From positions 82,323 to 146,322 of the forward strand of contig JAFXQK010000073.1 of the NCBI GenBank assembly GCA_017527205.1: a DNA stretch of 64,000 nt, in the 5' to 3' direction. The position numbers and the translations under genes are program-made. This stretch comes from Lachnospiraceae bacterium (GTDB lineage: Bacteria > Bacillota > Clostridia > Lachnospirales > Lachnospiraceae). Under the pieces are notes generated by a model. The model worked only from the letters and a program-made list of their open reading frames with translations. It was not told the origin of the DNA and made no database searches. Each line of letters starts with the position of its first letter. Within the stretch, counting starts at the first letter, position 1. Below are positions 9,202 through 17,270 of the stretch, in pieces.

Positions 9202-10101
9202 TTGATGCAGTATGTGGAGAGGTTAAAGGATTATCTGAATAGATTCCAGACATATAGCATGAACATGGATTTTGGTGACATTCTTGAAATTGTCATCATT
9301 GCCATCCTTGTCTATTATATACTTGCCTGGATGAAAACCACGCGTGCATGGACCCTGCTGAAGGGTCTGGTTGTGATTGGCGGATTTATGCTGATCGCCG
9401 TGTTTATGGAAATGAAGACAATTCTTTGGATTGGGGAAAAGGTGCTCGGCTTTGCCGTAACTGCCCTGATCATTGTGCTTCAGCCGGAGCTGAGAAAAGC
9501 CCTGGAGGAATTGGGAAACAAGAATTTGTTTACGGATTTCACCGGGAAATTGCCCTTTGACACCAGAAAAAGGGCAGGCGACGGTAACCTCTCTGATAAG
9601 AGCATTAATGAGATCGCAAAAGCCTGCGTGGAGATGGGAAGGGTGAGAACGGGCGCCCTGATCGTGATTGAACAAACGGAATCCCTGCGGGAATATGCCA
9701 GGACGGGAATTGACATTGATGCCTTGGTGACCAGCCAGCTGCTCATTAATATTTTTGAAAAGAACACGCCGCTGCATGACGGCGCCGTGATTATTACGGG
9801 AGACAGGGTTTCTTCCGCAACCTGTTACCTGCCTCTTTCTGACAGCCTTACCTTGAGCAAGGAGCTGGGAACTCGTCACAGGGCAGGTGTCGGCATTTCT
9901 GAGGTGACGGATTCCGTGACCGTGATTGTATCTGAGGAGACGGGAAAGATCAGTCTGGCTTATGCCGGGGATCTCATAACGGATTTGAGTCAGGAGAAAT
10001 TGAAGAGCCTGATCCGTCAGATCGTCATGAAGGAGCCTGAGGAGCAGCCGAAGGAAAAAGCAAAGCGTCCATGGAAGGGAAGGAGTAAGGCACAAGGATG
10101 A
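9202..10101 (+). CDS. cdaA: Diadenylate cyclase CdaA (c-di-AMP synthase)
   Basis: CdaA joins two ATP into the second messenger c-di-AMP at the membrane. The 299-residue protein has three N-terminal hydrophobic segments, then the DAC/DisA_N domain with the two diagnostic motifs: DGA at about residue 193 (PLHDGAV) and RHR at about 225 (GTRHRAG). The length is slightly above the usual 270-280 because of a basic Lys/Pro-rich tail. The start is either TTG at 9202 or the adjacent ATG at 9205; GAGGAG at 9187-9192 serves both. It overlaps the next gene by ATGA, the usual cdaA-cdaR arrangement, but no glmM follows here. Confidence 0.95.
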   Translation: MMQYVERLKDYLNRFQTYSMNMDFGDILEIVIIAILVYYILAWMKTTRAWTLLKGLVVIGGFMLIAVFMEMKTILWIGEKVLGFAVTALIIVLQPELRKALEELGNKNLFTDFTGKLPFDTRKRAGDGNLSDKSINEIAKACVEMGRVRTGALIVIEQTESLREYARTGIDIDALVTSQLLINIFEKNTPLHDGAVIITGDRVSSATCYLPLSDSLTLSKELGTRHRAGVGISEVTDSVTVIVSEETGKISLAYAGDLITDLSQEKLKSLIRQIVMKEPEEQPKEKAKRPWKGRSKAQG

Positions 10102-11405
10102 AAGGATTTTTGGGTTGGTTGAAGAAAAAGATCCTGCACAACGTGATCCTGAAGATAGCCTCCATCTTTCTGGCATTTTTGATTTGGTTTATTGTTGCGC
10201 AGGTAGGAGATCCTAAAGATACCAGATCTTATAGTAACATTCAGGTAAGACTGGTCAACACGGAGCTTTTGGATAATCAAAATAAATATTATGCGGTGCT
10301 GGAGAATACGGATCAGGTGAGAGTCAGCGTGACGGCGCCCACCAGCGTTTTTCAGACGCTGCGTCCCAGCGATATTATTGCGGAAGCGGACGTAAGCAAG
10401 CTGACGGACATAAATACCATCGCCATTACGTATTATGCATTGAATGCAAATGCGGAAGCGATATCCTTTGAAGGCGATCATGAAGTGGTAAAGCTGGACG
10501 TGGAAAACATGGCAAGCAAGTGGATTCGAGTTGCCTATCGCACGGTGGGAACGGTAGCAGAGGGCTATATCATCGGAAGCACCTCCTCCGACCAGACCTC
10601 CATCAACATTTCAGGACCTGAATCCTCCGTGAGCAGGGTGGGCAGCGCCTTTGCAGAGTTAAACGTTGAGGGCGCCTCTACGAATACCTCCGCAAACGTT
10701 GAACTTCATTTGCATGACAGGGAGGGGAACCAGCTGGATTTAGGCAACGTAGCCCTCAGCACGGATCACGTGCTGTTGTCCGCCGAGATTCTGGCGACGA
10801 AGGAGGTTCCCGTTTATGCAAGCTATTCAGGAACGCCTGCGGATGGATACATGGTTGTGGGAACGCTGGAAAAGGATGTTGACAGGATATTGCTGGCAGG
10901 AACCCCGACGAATCTTGCCACAATCAGCAGAATCACCGTGACGAGCGATAAGGTTGACATTGGAGGAGCAACGGAAACGAAGATGTTTAGCCTAAACCTG
11001 AAGGATTTCCTTCCGAGCGGCATCCGACTGGCAGATGCGGAGAATAATCAAAAGATTAACATTACCGTGACGATTAAGGCCTCCAGAGACAGAACGATGG
11101 AGATTGCACCGCAAAACATTGCATTCACAAATGCTCCTGAGGGATATGTGATTTCTCTGCCGGAAGAGGAGGAAGAAAGGTTGCCGGTAACGCTTCGCGT
11201 CTTTGGGCTTAGTGAGATCATCAATGCCCTAAGGGCATCGGCCATCTCTGGAACGGTTGATTTTGCGGAATGGATGAGAAGCAGCGGCAAAACGGATTTG
11301 CAACCGGGAATTTATGACGTTCCCGTAAGCTTCGCCCTTGGAAGTGAGGTAAAGATACTCGAAAGCGGAACCCTGCGTGTCGTGATTACCAAACCAGAAG
11401 AATAA
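10098..11405 (+). CDS. cdaR: YbbR-domain regulator of CdaA
   Basis: 435 residues: one N-terminal membrane segment (about 15-35) followed by an extracytoplasmic chain of beta-rich YbbR repeats, probably four, visible as recurring units that begin with a VRVAYRTVGTVAEGY- or VPVYASYSGTPADGY-like stretch. CdaR proteins bind CdaA and tune c-di-AMP output. It overlaps cdaA by four bases (ATGA) and is the last gene of the recD2-to-cdaR run; a fresh promoter for HPr follows within 20 bases. Confidence 0.92.
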   Translation: MKGFLGWLKKKILHNVILKIASIFLAFLIWFIVAQVGDPKDTRSYSNIQVRLVNTELLDNQNKYYAVLENTDQVRVSVTAPTSVFQTLRPSDIIAEADVSKLTDINTIAITYYALNANAEAISFEGDHEVVKLDVENMASKWIRVAYRTVGTVAEGYIIGSTSSDQTSINISGPESSVSRVGSAFAELNVEGASTNTSANVELHLHDREGNQLDLGNVALSTDHVLLSAEILATKEVPVYASYSGTPADGYMVVGTLEKDVDRILLAGTPTNLATISRITVTSDKVDIGGATETKMFSLNLKDFLPSGIRLADAENNQKINITVTIKASRDRTMEIAPQNIAFTNAPEGYVISLPEEEEERLPVTLRVFGLSEIINALRASAISGTVDFAEWMRSSGKTDLQPGIYDVPVSFALGSEVKILESGTLRVVITKPEE

Positions 11406-11414
11406 AATAAGTAC

Positions 11415-11443
11415 TTGTTGACATCAGAAAATGGTGCTATACT
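11415..11443 (+). promoter_or_regulatory. Promoter of the HPr gene
   Basis: TATACT at 11438-11443 with an extended -10 TG (11435-11436). Upstream are TTGTTG (11415-11420, 17-base spacer) and an overlapping perfect TTGACA (11418-11423, 14-base spacer); the 17-base pairing is the more likely one. Confidence 0.65.
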
Positions 11444-11492
11444 GTAGATAGAGACGAAGTTGGGGATGGTCTTTTGTTGGAGGTTACATACT

Positions 11493-11756
11493 ATGGTAAG
11501 TCAGAAGGTTGTGATAAAAAACCCTACGGGTCTGCATCTTCGACCCGCTGGCATCCTTTGCAAGGAAGCCATGCAGTTTAAGTCGCTGATCACCTTTTCT
11601 TTTCGGGACAGCACGGCAAATGCCAAGAGTGTGCTGAGCGTACTTGGCGCATGTATTAAATGCGGCGATGAAATTACCTTTACCTGTGAGGGAGAGGATG
11701 AGCAGGAAGCATTAAAAGCTTTGGTTGCGGCCGTGGAAAGCGGCTTGGGAGAATAA
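11493..11756 (+). CDS. HPr phosphocarrier protein
   Basis: The ATG at 11493, preceded by GGAGG (11479-11483), gives an 88-residue protein, the standard HPr length. His15 lies in GLHLRPAG, the site phosphorylated by enzyme I, and Ser46 follows Lys45 in NAKSVLSVLG, the regulatory site of HPr kinase in Gram-positive bacteria. HPr carries phosphate for the PTS and, as HPr(Ser-P), works in catabolite control. No ptsI, hprK or PTS permease is in the window, and the gene has its own promoter and terminator, so it is a single-gene unit. A Crh-type paralogue is excluded by the intact His15. Confidence 0.93.
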   Translation: MVSQKVVIKNPTGLHLRPAGILCKEAMQFKSLITFSFRDSTANAKSVLSVLGACIKCGDEITFTCEGEDEQEALKALVAAVESGLGE

Positions 11757-11782
11757 AACGGAAACCAAGAAAAAGCCAAAAT

Positions 11783-11819
11783 AAAAGGATCTCATGCTAT
11801 GTGCGTGAGATCCTTTTTT
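11783..11819. terminator. Bidirectional terminator between HPr and the DUF3048 gene
   Basis: A 12-bp perfect stem (AAAAGGATCTCA with TGAGATCCTTTT, 11783-11794 and 11806-11817) has an 11-base loop and T-runs on both strands. It serves the convergent genes on either side; the DUF3048 stop codon abuts it. Confidence 0.85.
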
Positions 11820-12960
11820 AGCGGAAGGTGAAATTGTCCGTGTCCCGTATGATCAGGATCATGGTCTTCCCTTCATTCAATTCAATTTCCTTTCCAGTAT
11901 CATCGAAGAACTGCGTCGGTTCATAGTCCCCAGTCTTTTGCCAGGTCACGTGAATTCCCTTGCCCTTCGTGAAAAACCAACCATCCTTTGTCGTGTCATG
12001 ACACTGCATGGCGAGATAGCCATTACCGATTTCCTCTTGCTTGACGCGCTGCACCAAAAGATTGCTGAAGGATAATTGCTTTCCCGTGGCCCCGTCCACG
12101 TGAGGACCGTCCACGCCGCCCGAAAGATACTGGGAACGATAGTACAGGCCATCCTCCGAATTGTAGGTAAAGTAGCATCGCGTCAGTGGATAGGAGGCTG
12201 TCATGTCAACATAGGTGGCATTCTTGGCATCCTCGCCGTACTGAGTCAGGGTGTTGGGCTCTGTTGGAGCCGCAAAGGTGAAATGCTTCTCGGGAGTCAA
12301 GTCCCGGTTGGTGAGACTGTAATTGTTCTTTTGGATGGAGGCCAGAATCATTGCACCTGAGATAAAGGCATTGTGAGGCTTTTCCCTGTCAGTGGTACGA
12401 TAGAAGGAGGATTCCTCACGGGTTCCGTCTACGTTCTCCGTAGTTTCAGCATCCAAAACGTTGTTGGTATAAGTAAAATAGGGAGCGCCCCAATGAACAA
12501 TGATGGGATCCCACTCAAACGCCCAATACGCGAAGTAGGGACGGATGCTTCGAACGTTCCCGATTTTTTCAAGCTCTTGCCAGTCTTCAAAGATCGCCAT
12601 GAGACGGGTCATGCTGCCTTCTACCTTTGCCTCATAAAGGATGGAGGCATTGGAGAGATTGTATTGTGGCACCGCCCTGTATTCATTGGGAACGGTGACG
12701 GCGATGGGACGTATTTTTGCAACCTCCTCGTCGATCCATTCGTTTGTAAGAATGCTCCGAACCATGCCGTCCTGCGGTGGAAGGTTCGGATCTTCTTGAT
12801 TGTTCTTTTCCGTATCTTGGGAGGGTTTCGTACTCTCCGTAGGAATTTTTTCTCCCGTATAAAGACTTCCGGGATCCTCCGTTGGCCCGGCTCCCGGCTC
12901 ACAGCCGGCAAGCAGCAGGGCTGACAGAAGAAACGGAAGTATTCTCTTGATGGTAATCAT
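11818..12960 (-). CDS. DUF3048 (YerB-like) lipoprotein
   Basis: 380 residues with a lipoprotein signal: a basic start, a hydrophobic stretch and the lipobox LAGC with Cys20. A Pro/Glu/Asn-rich linker (20-65) leads to a two-part extracellular domain of the DUF3048 type (Bacillus YerB family), with motifs such as IAVTVPNEYRAVPQ, NVRSIRPYF and the C-terminal WQKTGDYEPTQFFDDTGKEI. Function in the family is not established; it is a wall- or membrane-attached protein. It is the second gene of a minus-strand pair with the DUF212 gene, 36 bases apart. Confidence 0.9.
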   Translation of the reverse strand: MITIKRILPFLLSALLLAGCEPGAGPTEDPGSLYTGEKIPTESTKPSQDTEKNNQEDPNLPPQDGMVRSILTNEWIDEEVAKIRPIAVTVPNEYRAVPQYNLSNASILYEAKVEGSMTRLMAIFEDWQELEKIGNVRSIRPYFAYWAFEWDPIIVHWGAPYFTYTNNVLDAETTENVDGTREESSFYRTTDREKPHNAFISGAMILASIQKNNYSLTNRDLTPEKHFTFAAPTEPNTLTQYGEDAKNATYVDMTASYPLTRCYFTYNSEDGLYYRSQYLSGGVDGPHVDGATGKQLSFSNLLVQRVKQEEIGNGYLAMQCHDTTKDGWFFTKGKGIHVTWQKTGDYEPTQFFDDTGKEIELNEGKTMILIIRDTDNFTFR

Positions 12961-12996
12961 ATTGTTATCCTCAAAGCAATTTGTTCTCCTACAGGA

Positions 12997-13452
12997 TTAG
13001 AGCATGATGCTACAAATCAGAATCGCAATCAGTATGCCCAAAATGGCACCTGCCAATACCTGTAAGGGGGTATGTCCCACAAATTCTTTTAATCGTTCAT
13101 CCGTGGAGAGATCCTCTCGACCCATCTCGGCAAAGGCCTCCATCATCTCGTTGATGAGTTTTGCCTGAATTCCGGTTTCCCTGCGGACGCCCATGGCATC
13201 ATACATGACGATCAGGGCAAGTACAAGGGAGATGGCGAATTCAAAGCTGTCAGCACCGTGGGAAATGCAGGCGGCGGTTGCGAGTGCACAAACGGTTGCG
13301 GAATGTGAGCTAGGCATGCCGCCGCTTCCGATGAGCCGTTCCGCCACGAATTTTTTCGTAAAAAGCATGTGAATTATGGTTTTTAAAACCTGAGCAACCA
13401 ACCAGCCCGCCGCAGCGGACAGAAAAATGACATTGTTAAAAAGAGTTCCCAT
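12997..13452 (-). CDS. Divergent PAP2-family membrane protein (DUF212)
   Basis: 151 residues with about four hydrophobic segments. The hallmark GSGGMPSSHSATV (about 42-54) matches the phosphatase-like motif of the DUF212/YuiD group, related to type 2 phosphatidic acid phosphatases. YDAMGVRRETGIQA is the second conserved block. The real substrate of the family is unknown, though a lipid-phosphate role is usually assumed. It leads the minus-strand pair with the DUF3048 lipoprotein and has a clear promoter on its 5' side. Confidence 0.9.
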   Translation of the reverse strand: MGTLFNNVIFLSAAAGWLVAQVLKTIIHMLFTKKFVAERLIGSGGMPSSHSATVCALATAACISHGADSFEFAISLVLALIVMYDAMGVRRETGIQAKLINEMMEAFAEMGREDLSTDERLKEFVGHTPLQVLAGAILGILIAILICSIML

Positions 13453-13489
13453 ATGACCGTCCGTCCAAAAACAAAATTTACCACTCTTC

Positions 13490-13518
13490 AGTATACCTTA
13501 TTCCGCCAAAAATGTCCA
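13490..13518 (-). promoter_or_regulatory. Promoter for the DUF212-DUF3048 pair
   Basis: On the minus strand, TGGACA (13513-13518) and TATACT (13490-13495) are separated by 17 bases, about 40 bases before the DUF212 start at 13452. Confidence 0.65.
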
Positions 13519-13555
13519 TGCTTTTCGGGAAAAAGGCAGGTACTTAAAAAGACGG

Positions 13556-13584
13556 TTGTCATGCCCCGAAAACCGTGATAAACT
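13556..13584 (+). promoter_or_regulatory. Promoter for the GtrB-like glycosyltransferase at 13656
   Basis: TTGTCA (13556-13561) and TAAACT (13579-13584) are separated by 17 bases, about 70 bases before the GTG start. It is divergent from the DUF212 promoter. Confidence 0.55.
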
Positions 13585-13655
13585 GAATATGATTTCGTGC
13601 TAAATCTATTTGGAAAAGGGAATGCTGCTTGTGAAAGCGCCCGGAAAGAGGTAAC

Positions 13656-14585
13656 GTGAGCTTATTAACGGTGATTTGTCCCTGCTATAATGAGGAGGAA
13701 AGCATTCGGCTCTTCTATCAAGAGGTAATGAAGAACGAGGGCTTTTTTCGTGGAAAGGGCGTGGAGATGAACGTCCTTTTTGTGGATGACGGTTCCAGGG
13801 ACGGAACGCTTTCGGAAATAAAAAAGCTTCGCTCTGAGGATGAGAGAGTACATTTCGTTTCCTTCTCCCGCAATTTCGGAAAGGAAGCAGCCATGTACGC
13901 AGGCCTCGAAAAGGCGCAGGGCGATTATTTAGTCATCATGGACGTTGACCTGCAGGATCCGCCGAGCCTTCTTCCGGAAATGTTTTCTTACGTGGAGCAG
14001 GGCTATGACAGCGTGGCAACAAGACGCGTAAATCGTAAGGGAGAGCCCGTAATCCGAAGCTTTTTTGCAAGAGCCTTTTATGGACTGATGAAAAAGATTT
14101 CCAAGACGGAAATCGTGGATGGCGCAAGAGATTATCGTTTGATGACCCGTCAGGTGGCGGATGCCATTCTGAACATGGGAGAATATAACCGATTTACTAA
14201 GGGAATTTACGGCTGGGTTGGCTTTGAGACCAAGTGGCTGGAGTATGAAAATGTGGAGCGGGCAAAGGGCGAGACCAAGTGGAGCTTTTGGAAGCTTTTT
14301 GCATATTCCATTGAGGGCATTACCGCATTCTCCACGGTACCATTGTCCATCGCGGCCTTTGCCGGCGCTTTTTTCTGTATTGTGGCTTTCATTATGATTA
14401 TCTTTATTATCGTGCGAAAGCTGATTTTTGACGACCCCGTGTCAGGCTGGCCCTCCTTGGTTTGTATCATATTAATGACCAGCGGCGTGCAGTTTTTCTG
14501 CACGGGTATTTTGGGGCAATATTTGGCGAAAACCTATTTGGAGGTCAAGCGCCGCCCCATCTATCTTTCGAAGGAAGAAGCGTAG
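13656..14585 (+). CDS. GtrB/DPM1-like GT2 polyprenyl-phosphate glycosyltransferase
   Basis: 309 residues. The GT-A domain begins at once (TVICPCYNEEES) and has the DDGSRDG nucleotide-sugar motif (about 50) and DVDLQDPP metal site (about 95). Two C-terminal membrane helices (about 230-255 and 265-290) are typical of GtrB/YfdH enzymes, which load a sugar onto undecaprenyl phosphate for later transfer outside the membrane. The start is GTG at 13656 after AAAGAGG. It stands alone under its own promoter, away from the main glycan blocks. Two further GtrB-like genes lie at 31156 and 37955. Confidence 0.88.
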   Translation: MSLLTVICPCYNEEESIRLFYQEVMKNEGFFRGKGVEMNVLFVDDGSRDGTLSEIKKLRSEDERVHFVSFSRNFGKEAAMYAGLEKAQGDYLVIMDVDLQDPPSLLPEMFSYVEQGYDSVATRRVNRKGEPVIRSFFARAFYGLMKKISKTEIVDGARDYRLMTRQVADAILNMGEYNRFTKGIYGWVGFETKWLEYENVERAKGETKWSFWKLFAYSIEGITAFSTVPLSIAAFAGAFFCIVAFIMIIFIIVRKLIFDDPVSGWPSLVCIILMTSGVQFFCTGILGQYLAKTYLEVKRRPIYLSKEEA

Positions 14586-14592
14586 GACGGGT

Positions 14593-14735
14593 TTCGACGG
14601 CATTCGTCCCCTTTTGTCAGAAAAGAGTCGAAGCATAAAAAGTGACCTCGAATTTTGCGATGAAAGCACGTTGCATTATTCGACGGCTATGGTAGAATTG
14701 CCTTTGCAGTCGCAAAAAGGAGGCAAGATTCGACT
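14593..14735 (+). promoter_or_regulatory. Promoter region with four 0A-box-like sites
   Basis: Four exact TTCGAC hexamers lie upstream of the Spo0A-C gene: 14593-14598, 14627-14632 (minus orientation, GTCGAA), 14679-14684 and 14729-14734. Each matches the 0A box (TTCGACA) in six of seven bases. A promoter TTGCAT (14671-14676), 16 bases, TAGAAT (14693-14698, with extended-10 TG) has the third site between its -35 and -10. Binding there would be expected to block RNA polymerase; that is inference. Confidence 0.6.
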
Positions 14736-14755
14736 TAGGAAAGGGGTGTACTTAC

Positions 14756-15133
14756 GTGGAAATAGTGGCTTTGGATGATTTGGAATTAGAGAGATATGTT
14801 ACGGATCTCATGCTGGACATGGGAGTTCCGGCGCACCTGAAGGGATATCATTATTTGAGGGATGCCATCCTGATGTCAGGTAAGGATTTGGAAGTGGTGA
14901 CTTCCGTGACAAAGCTCTTGTACCCTGCCATAGCAAGGCATTTTAGGACGACTGGTCAGAAGGTAGAAAGGGCCATCCGGAATGCAATTGAAGTATCATG
15001 GTTTCGTGGAAACCGTGACACCATTGAGGGCCTGTTCGGATATTCTCCGACGTCTGGCAAAACAAGGCCTACCAACAGCGAATACATTGCAAGGGTCGCA
15101 GATAAACTACGCTTAGATTTGAAAGCCATGTAG
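14756..15133 (+). CDS. Stand-alone Spo0A C-terminal DNA-binding domain protein
   Basis: 125 residues that align over nearly their whole length with the effector domain of Spo0A, the sporulation master regulator: YLRDAILMSG, VTKLLYPAIARHF, KVERAIRNAIEVSW, RGNRDTIEGLFGY and PTNSEYIARVADKLRL. The recognition-helix region (VERAIRNAIE) is intact. The phosphoacceptor receiver domain of normal Spo0A is missing; only about 20 unrelated residues precede the domain, so it cannot be switched by phosphorylation in the usual way. The start is GTG at 14756 after AAGGGGTG. Upstream 0A-like boxes suggest autoregulation or control by full-length Spo0A. A genuine short regulator is more likely than a fragment, because promoter, binding site and terminator are all present. 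Confidence 0.88.
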   Translation: MEIVALDDLELERYVTDLMLDMGVPAHLKGYHYLRDAILMSGKDLEVVTSVTKLLYPAIARHFRTTGQKVERAIRNAIEVSWFRGNRDTIEGLFGYSPTSGKTRPTNSEYIARVADKLRLDLKAM

Positions 15134-15194
15134 AAAATTCACGGAAGATGGGTGAGATTAGATAAAAATATATGGCCTCGGGATTGACTGTTAC

Positions 15195-15221
15195 GCAGCT
15201 GCAGGGAGCAGCTGCTCTTTT
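15195..15221 (+). terminator. Terminator after the Spo0A-C gene
   Basis: An 8-bp perfect stem (GCAGCTGC at 15195-15202 and 15208-15215, loop AGGGA) is followed by TCTTTTC. It closes the single-gene unit. Confidence 0.7.
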
Positions 15222-15312
15222 CATTTTAAGAAAACTTTAAACTCTTAATTTTTTCTTATTTTCGTAGAATAATATAGCGTTTTATGGTAAGATACTATCG
15301 GTGAGGTGACAG

Positions 15313-16350
15313 ATGTTAGCATTGTTTGCGGTGATATTTTTCCCGCTGGCCTGGCTGCTGGGAAATGCACTGATTCTTGTACTGGATCGAAAAAAGGCAA
15401 GAAGGGAATATTTCTGGGAGGACAGGTTGCTTGCGGGCATTTTTATCCTGATTGGACTGGCCGAAGGCGCTCATTTGGGAGCATTGGTTCGCGGGCAGTC
15501 TGTTTTTGCTTTCACAAAGCTTGCAGCATTGCTTCTCATCGTTGCATCTGGCATCTCTTGTGTGATTACGGGAATCTCCTTAGGGCTTAGCGTGCGTTCC
15601 CGGAAGGCTGCGGGGAGCAAAGAAGCAGCTTTATCAGCGACAGTAGGCAAGGCGGGAAGCTTATCCCGTGATCAATGGACGACGAGGGAATGGACAACGC
15701 TCGCGGCATTTTTGATTCTGGTCGGCATTCAGGCGGTTTTCCTTCTGACGGGTACGCGTGTGTATTTGGAGTATGATGAAACGCTGGAGACCGTGACGAG
15801 CTTTTTGCGGTCAGGCACCATGTTTGATTGCAATCCCCTCACGGGACTTCCCTATGAACAGGGGATGCCGTCCAGATTAAAAATACTCTGCCTTCCGTCG
15901 GCTTTCGTTGGCCTTTGCCAGGTCTGTAGGGCAAACCCGGAGCTCGTGGTTTGGAAGGTCATTCCCATCCTGACGCTGGGGGCCGCCTATCTCGCATATC
16001 GCTCCCTTGCAAGGGCTCTGTTCGCTGGAAACCGCTTTGGAGAATGTATGTTTTTACTTCTCACGGCTATTTTGGTTTTTGTGGGAGATTACGGATATGG
16101 CATGGAGGGCTTTGGCCTGTTACATGCGGGATTTCAGGGAACGACCATTCGCCTCGCGGTCATGATGCCATGGCTGTTTGGACTCTGCCTTAGAAGAAAA
16201 TGGCGCCTTGTTCCGTTGGTGCTTCTTGCGGAGGCCTGCATTGTCTGGACGCTATATGGACTTGGCATGGGCATCCTTCTTGTGGCGACCTTCTTGGCCT
16301 TCCAGGGCCTGAGGCATGCACTGCAAAAGAGAAAGGAGGGACCGCAATGA
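15313..16350 (+). CDS. Polytopic membrane protein, DUF6077-like, possible lipid-linked glycosyltransferase
   Basis: 345 residues with about eight to nine hydrophobic segments. An acidic extracellular loop after the fourth segment contains YLEYDETLETVT and NPLTGLPYEQGM, reminiscent of the acidic loop of GT-C membrane glycosyltransferases. I think it belongs to the DUF6077 group, but that is from memory of the pattern. Its partner at 16347 overlaps by ATGA, so the two may be halves of one functional unit. A similar pair sits at 41500 and 42676. A possible extended -10 (TGGTAAGAT, 15285-15293) lies just upstream without a clear -35 box. Confidence 0.7.
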   Translation: MLALFAVIFFPLAWLLGNALILVLDRKKARREYFWEDRLLAGIFILIGLAEGAHLGALVRGQSVFAFTKLAALLLIVASGISCVITGISLGLSVRSRKAAGSKEAALSATVGKAGSLSRDQWTTREWTTLAAFLILVGIQAVFLLTGTRVYLEYDETLETVTSFLRSGTMFDCNPLTGLPYEQGMPSRLKILCLPSAFVGLCQVCRANPELVVWKVIPILTLGAAYLAYRSLARALFAGNRFGECMFLLLTAILVFVGDYGYGMEGFGLLHAGFQGTTIRLAVMMPWLFGLCLRRKWRLVPLVLLAEACIVWTLYGLGMGILLVATFLAFQGLRHALQKRKEGPQ

Positions 16351-17249
16351 GAGAACTCCTGAGAAATGCCTGGAACGGCTGGCTTGCCATGTCTGACAGG
16401 GGAAAGCTGGGAGCACTGCTTTTGCTCATGTTTCTCCTGGCATGGCTTTGGAAGCTGGGCACGAGGAAGCAAAAGGACTTGATCTGGTTTGGAGCTCTTT
16501 TGACGGGCTTATGTATCTTTCCCCTTACTGCTGCATGTCTGATGCTTTACCAGACAAGGTTTTATGATTATGAATGGATCTGGACGATAGTCCCCATGAC
16601 GGGAATCCTTGCCTGTGGAGGCACCCTTTTGCTGGAACAATTGGATAAGACCTCCTGCGGGAAGGGAAAAAAGCTTGCCATCGCGGGGATGGCGCTTATG
16701 GTACTGCTTTTGTGTGGCAGACTTGGAAATCCAAGGGCGACCGTACAGGATGTCGGGTTGCAGCGCCGCGAGGTCGCGCAGGTGCTGGAAAAGTTAAACG
16801 AAGCCACGGGTGGTTCCGTTCTTCTGTGGGCTCCGAAGGAAGTGATGGAGCATGCCAGAAGCCTTGATGCAAACATAACCCTGCTCTATGGCAGAAACAT
16901 GTGGCAAAAGCACCTCAATGCTTTTTCCTATGACGGTTATGCGCAGGAACAGAGGGATTTATATGTCTGGATGCAGCTCGCGTGTGCCTATCAAAGGTTG
17001 GACGTACCCGTGCCGGCAGATTTGGACGTCGTGGGAGAGGCTCCGAAGGCTGGAACGACGTTGGAGGGGATTTCCTGTATCCGAAAGGCCATGGAGCTGG
17101 GAGCAACACAGATTTTGCTTCCCGGTTCGCTGTCGGAGGAAAGTATGGACGAGCTGGAACGAGAGCTTGGAATAAAGCCCGTAAGATTAGAACAATATTG
17201 GTTATTATCCTGCAATCAGGGAAGCGCGAAGGCCTCTGCAAGCAGGTGA
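16347..17249 (+). CDS. Membrane protein with C-terminal soluble domain, partner of the DUF6077-like protein
   Basis: The ATG at 16347, overlapping the previous stop and preceded by GGAGGG, gives 300 residues; a longer in-frame reading back to 16200 lies inside the upstream gene and is rejected. Three or four hydrophobic segments (about 20-36, 45-70, 80-95, 110-125) precede a soluble domain of about 170 residues with ALLWAPKEV-like and MELGATQILLPGS stretches, probably outside the membrane. I recognise no named domain. The gene at 42676 has the same layout (membrane part, then a domain ending in a strand/helix pattern such as CHYIILSAQKELTG), which supports a conserved two-gene module. Confidence 0.7.
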   Translation: MRELLRNAWNGWLAMSDRGKLGALLLLMFLLAWLWKLGTRKQKDLIWFGALLTGLCIFPLTAACLMLYQTRFYDYEWIWTIVPMTGILACGGTLLLEQLDKTSCGKGKKLAIAGMALMVLLLCGRLGNPRATVQDVGLQRREVAQVLEKLNEATGGSVLLWAPKEVMEHARSLDANITLLYGRNMWQKHLNAFSYDGYAQEQRDLYVWMQLACAYQRLDVPVPADLDVVGEAPKAGTTLEGISCIRKAMELGATQILLPGSLSEESMDELERELGIKPVRLEQYWLLSCNQGSAKASASR

Positions 17250-17270
17250 AAAGAAAAAAGGAACGGAAAA

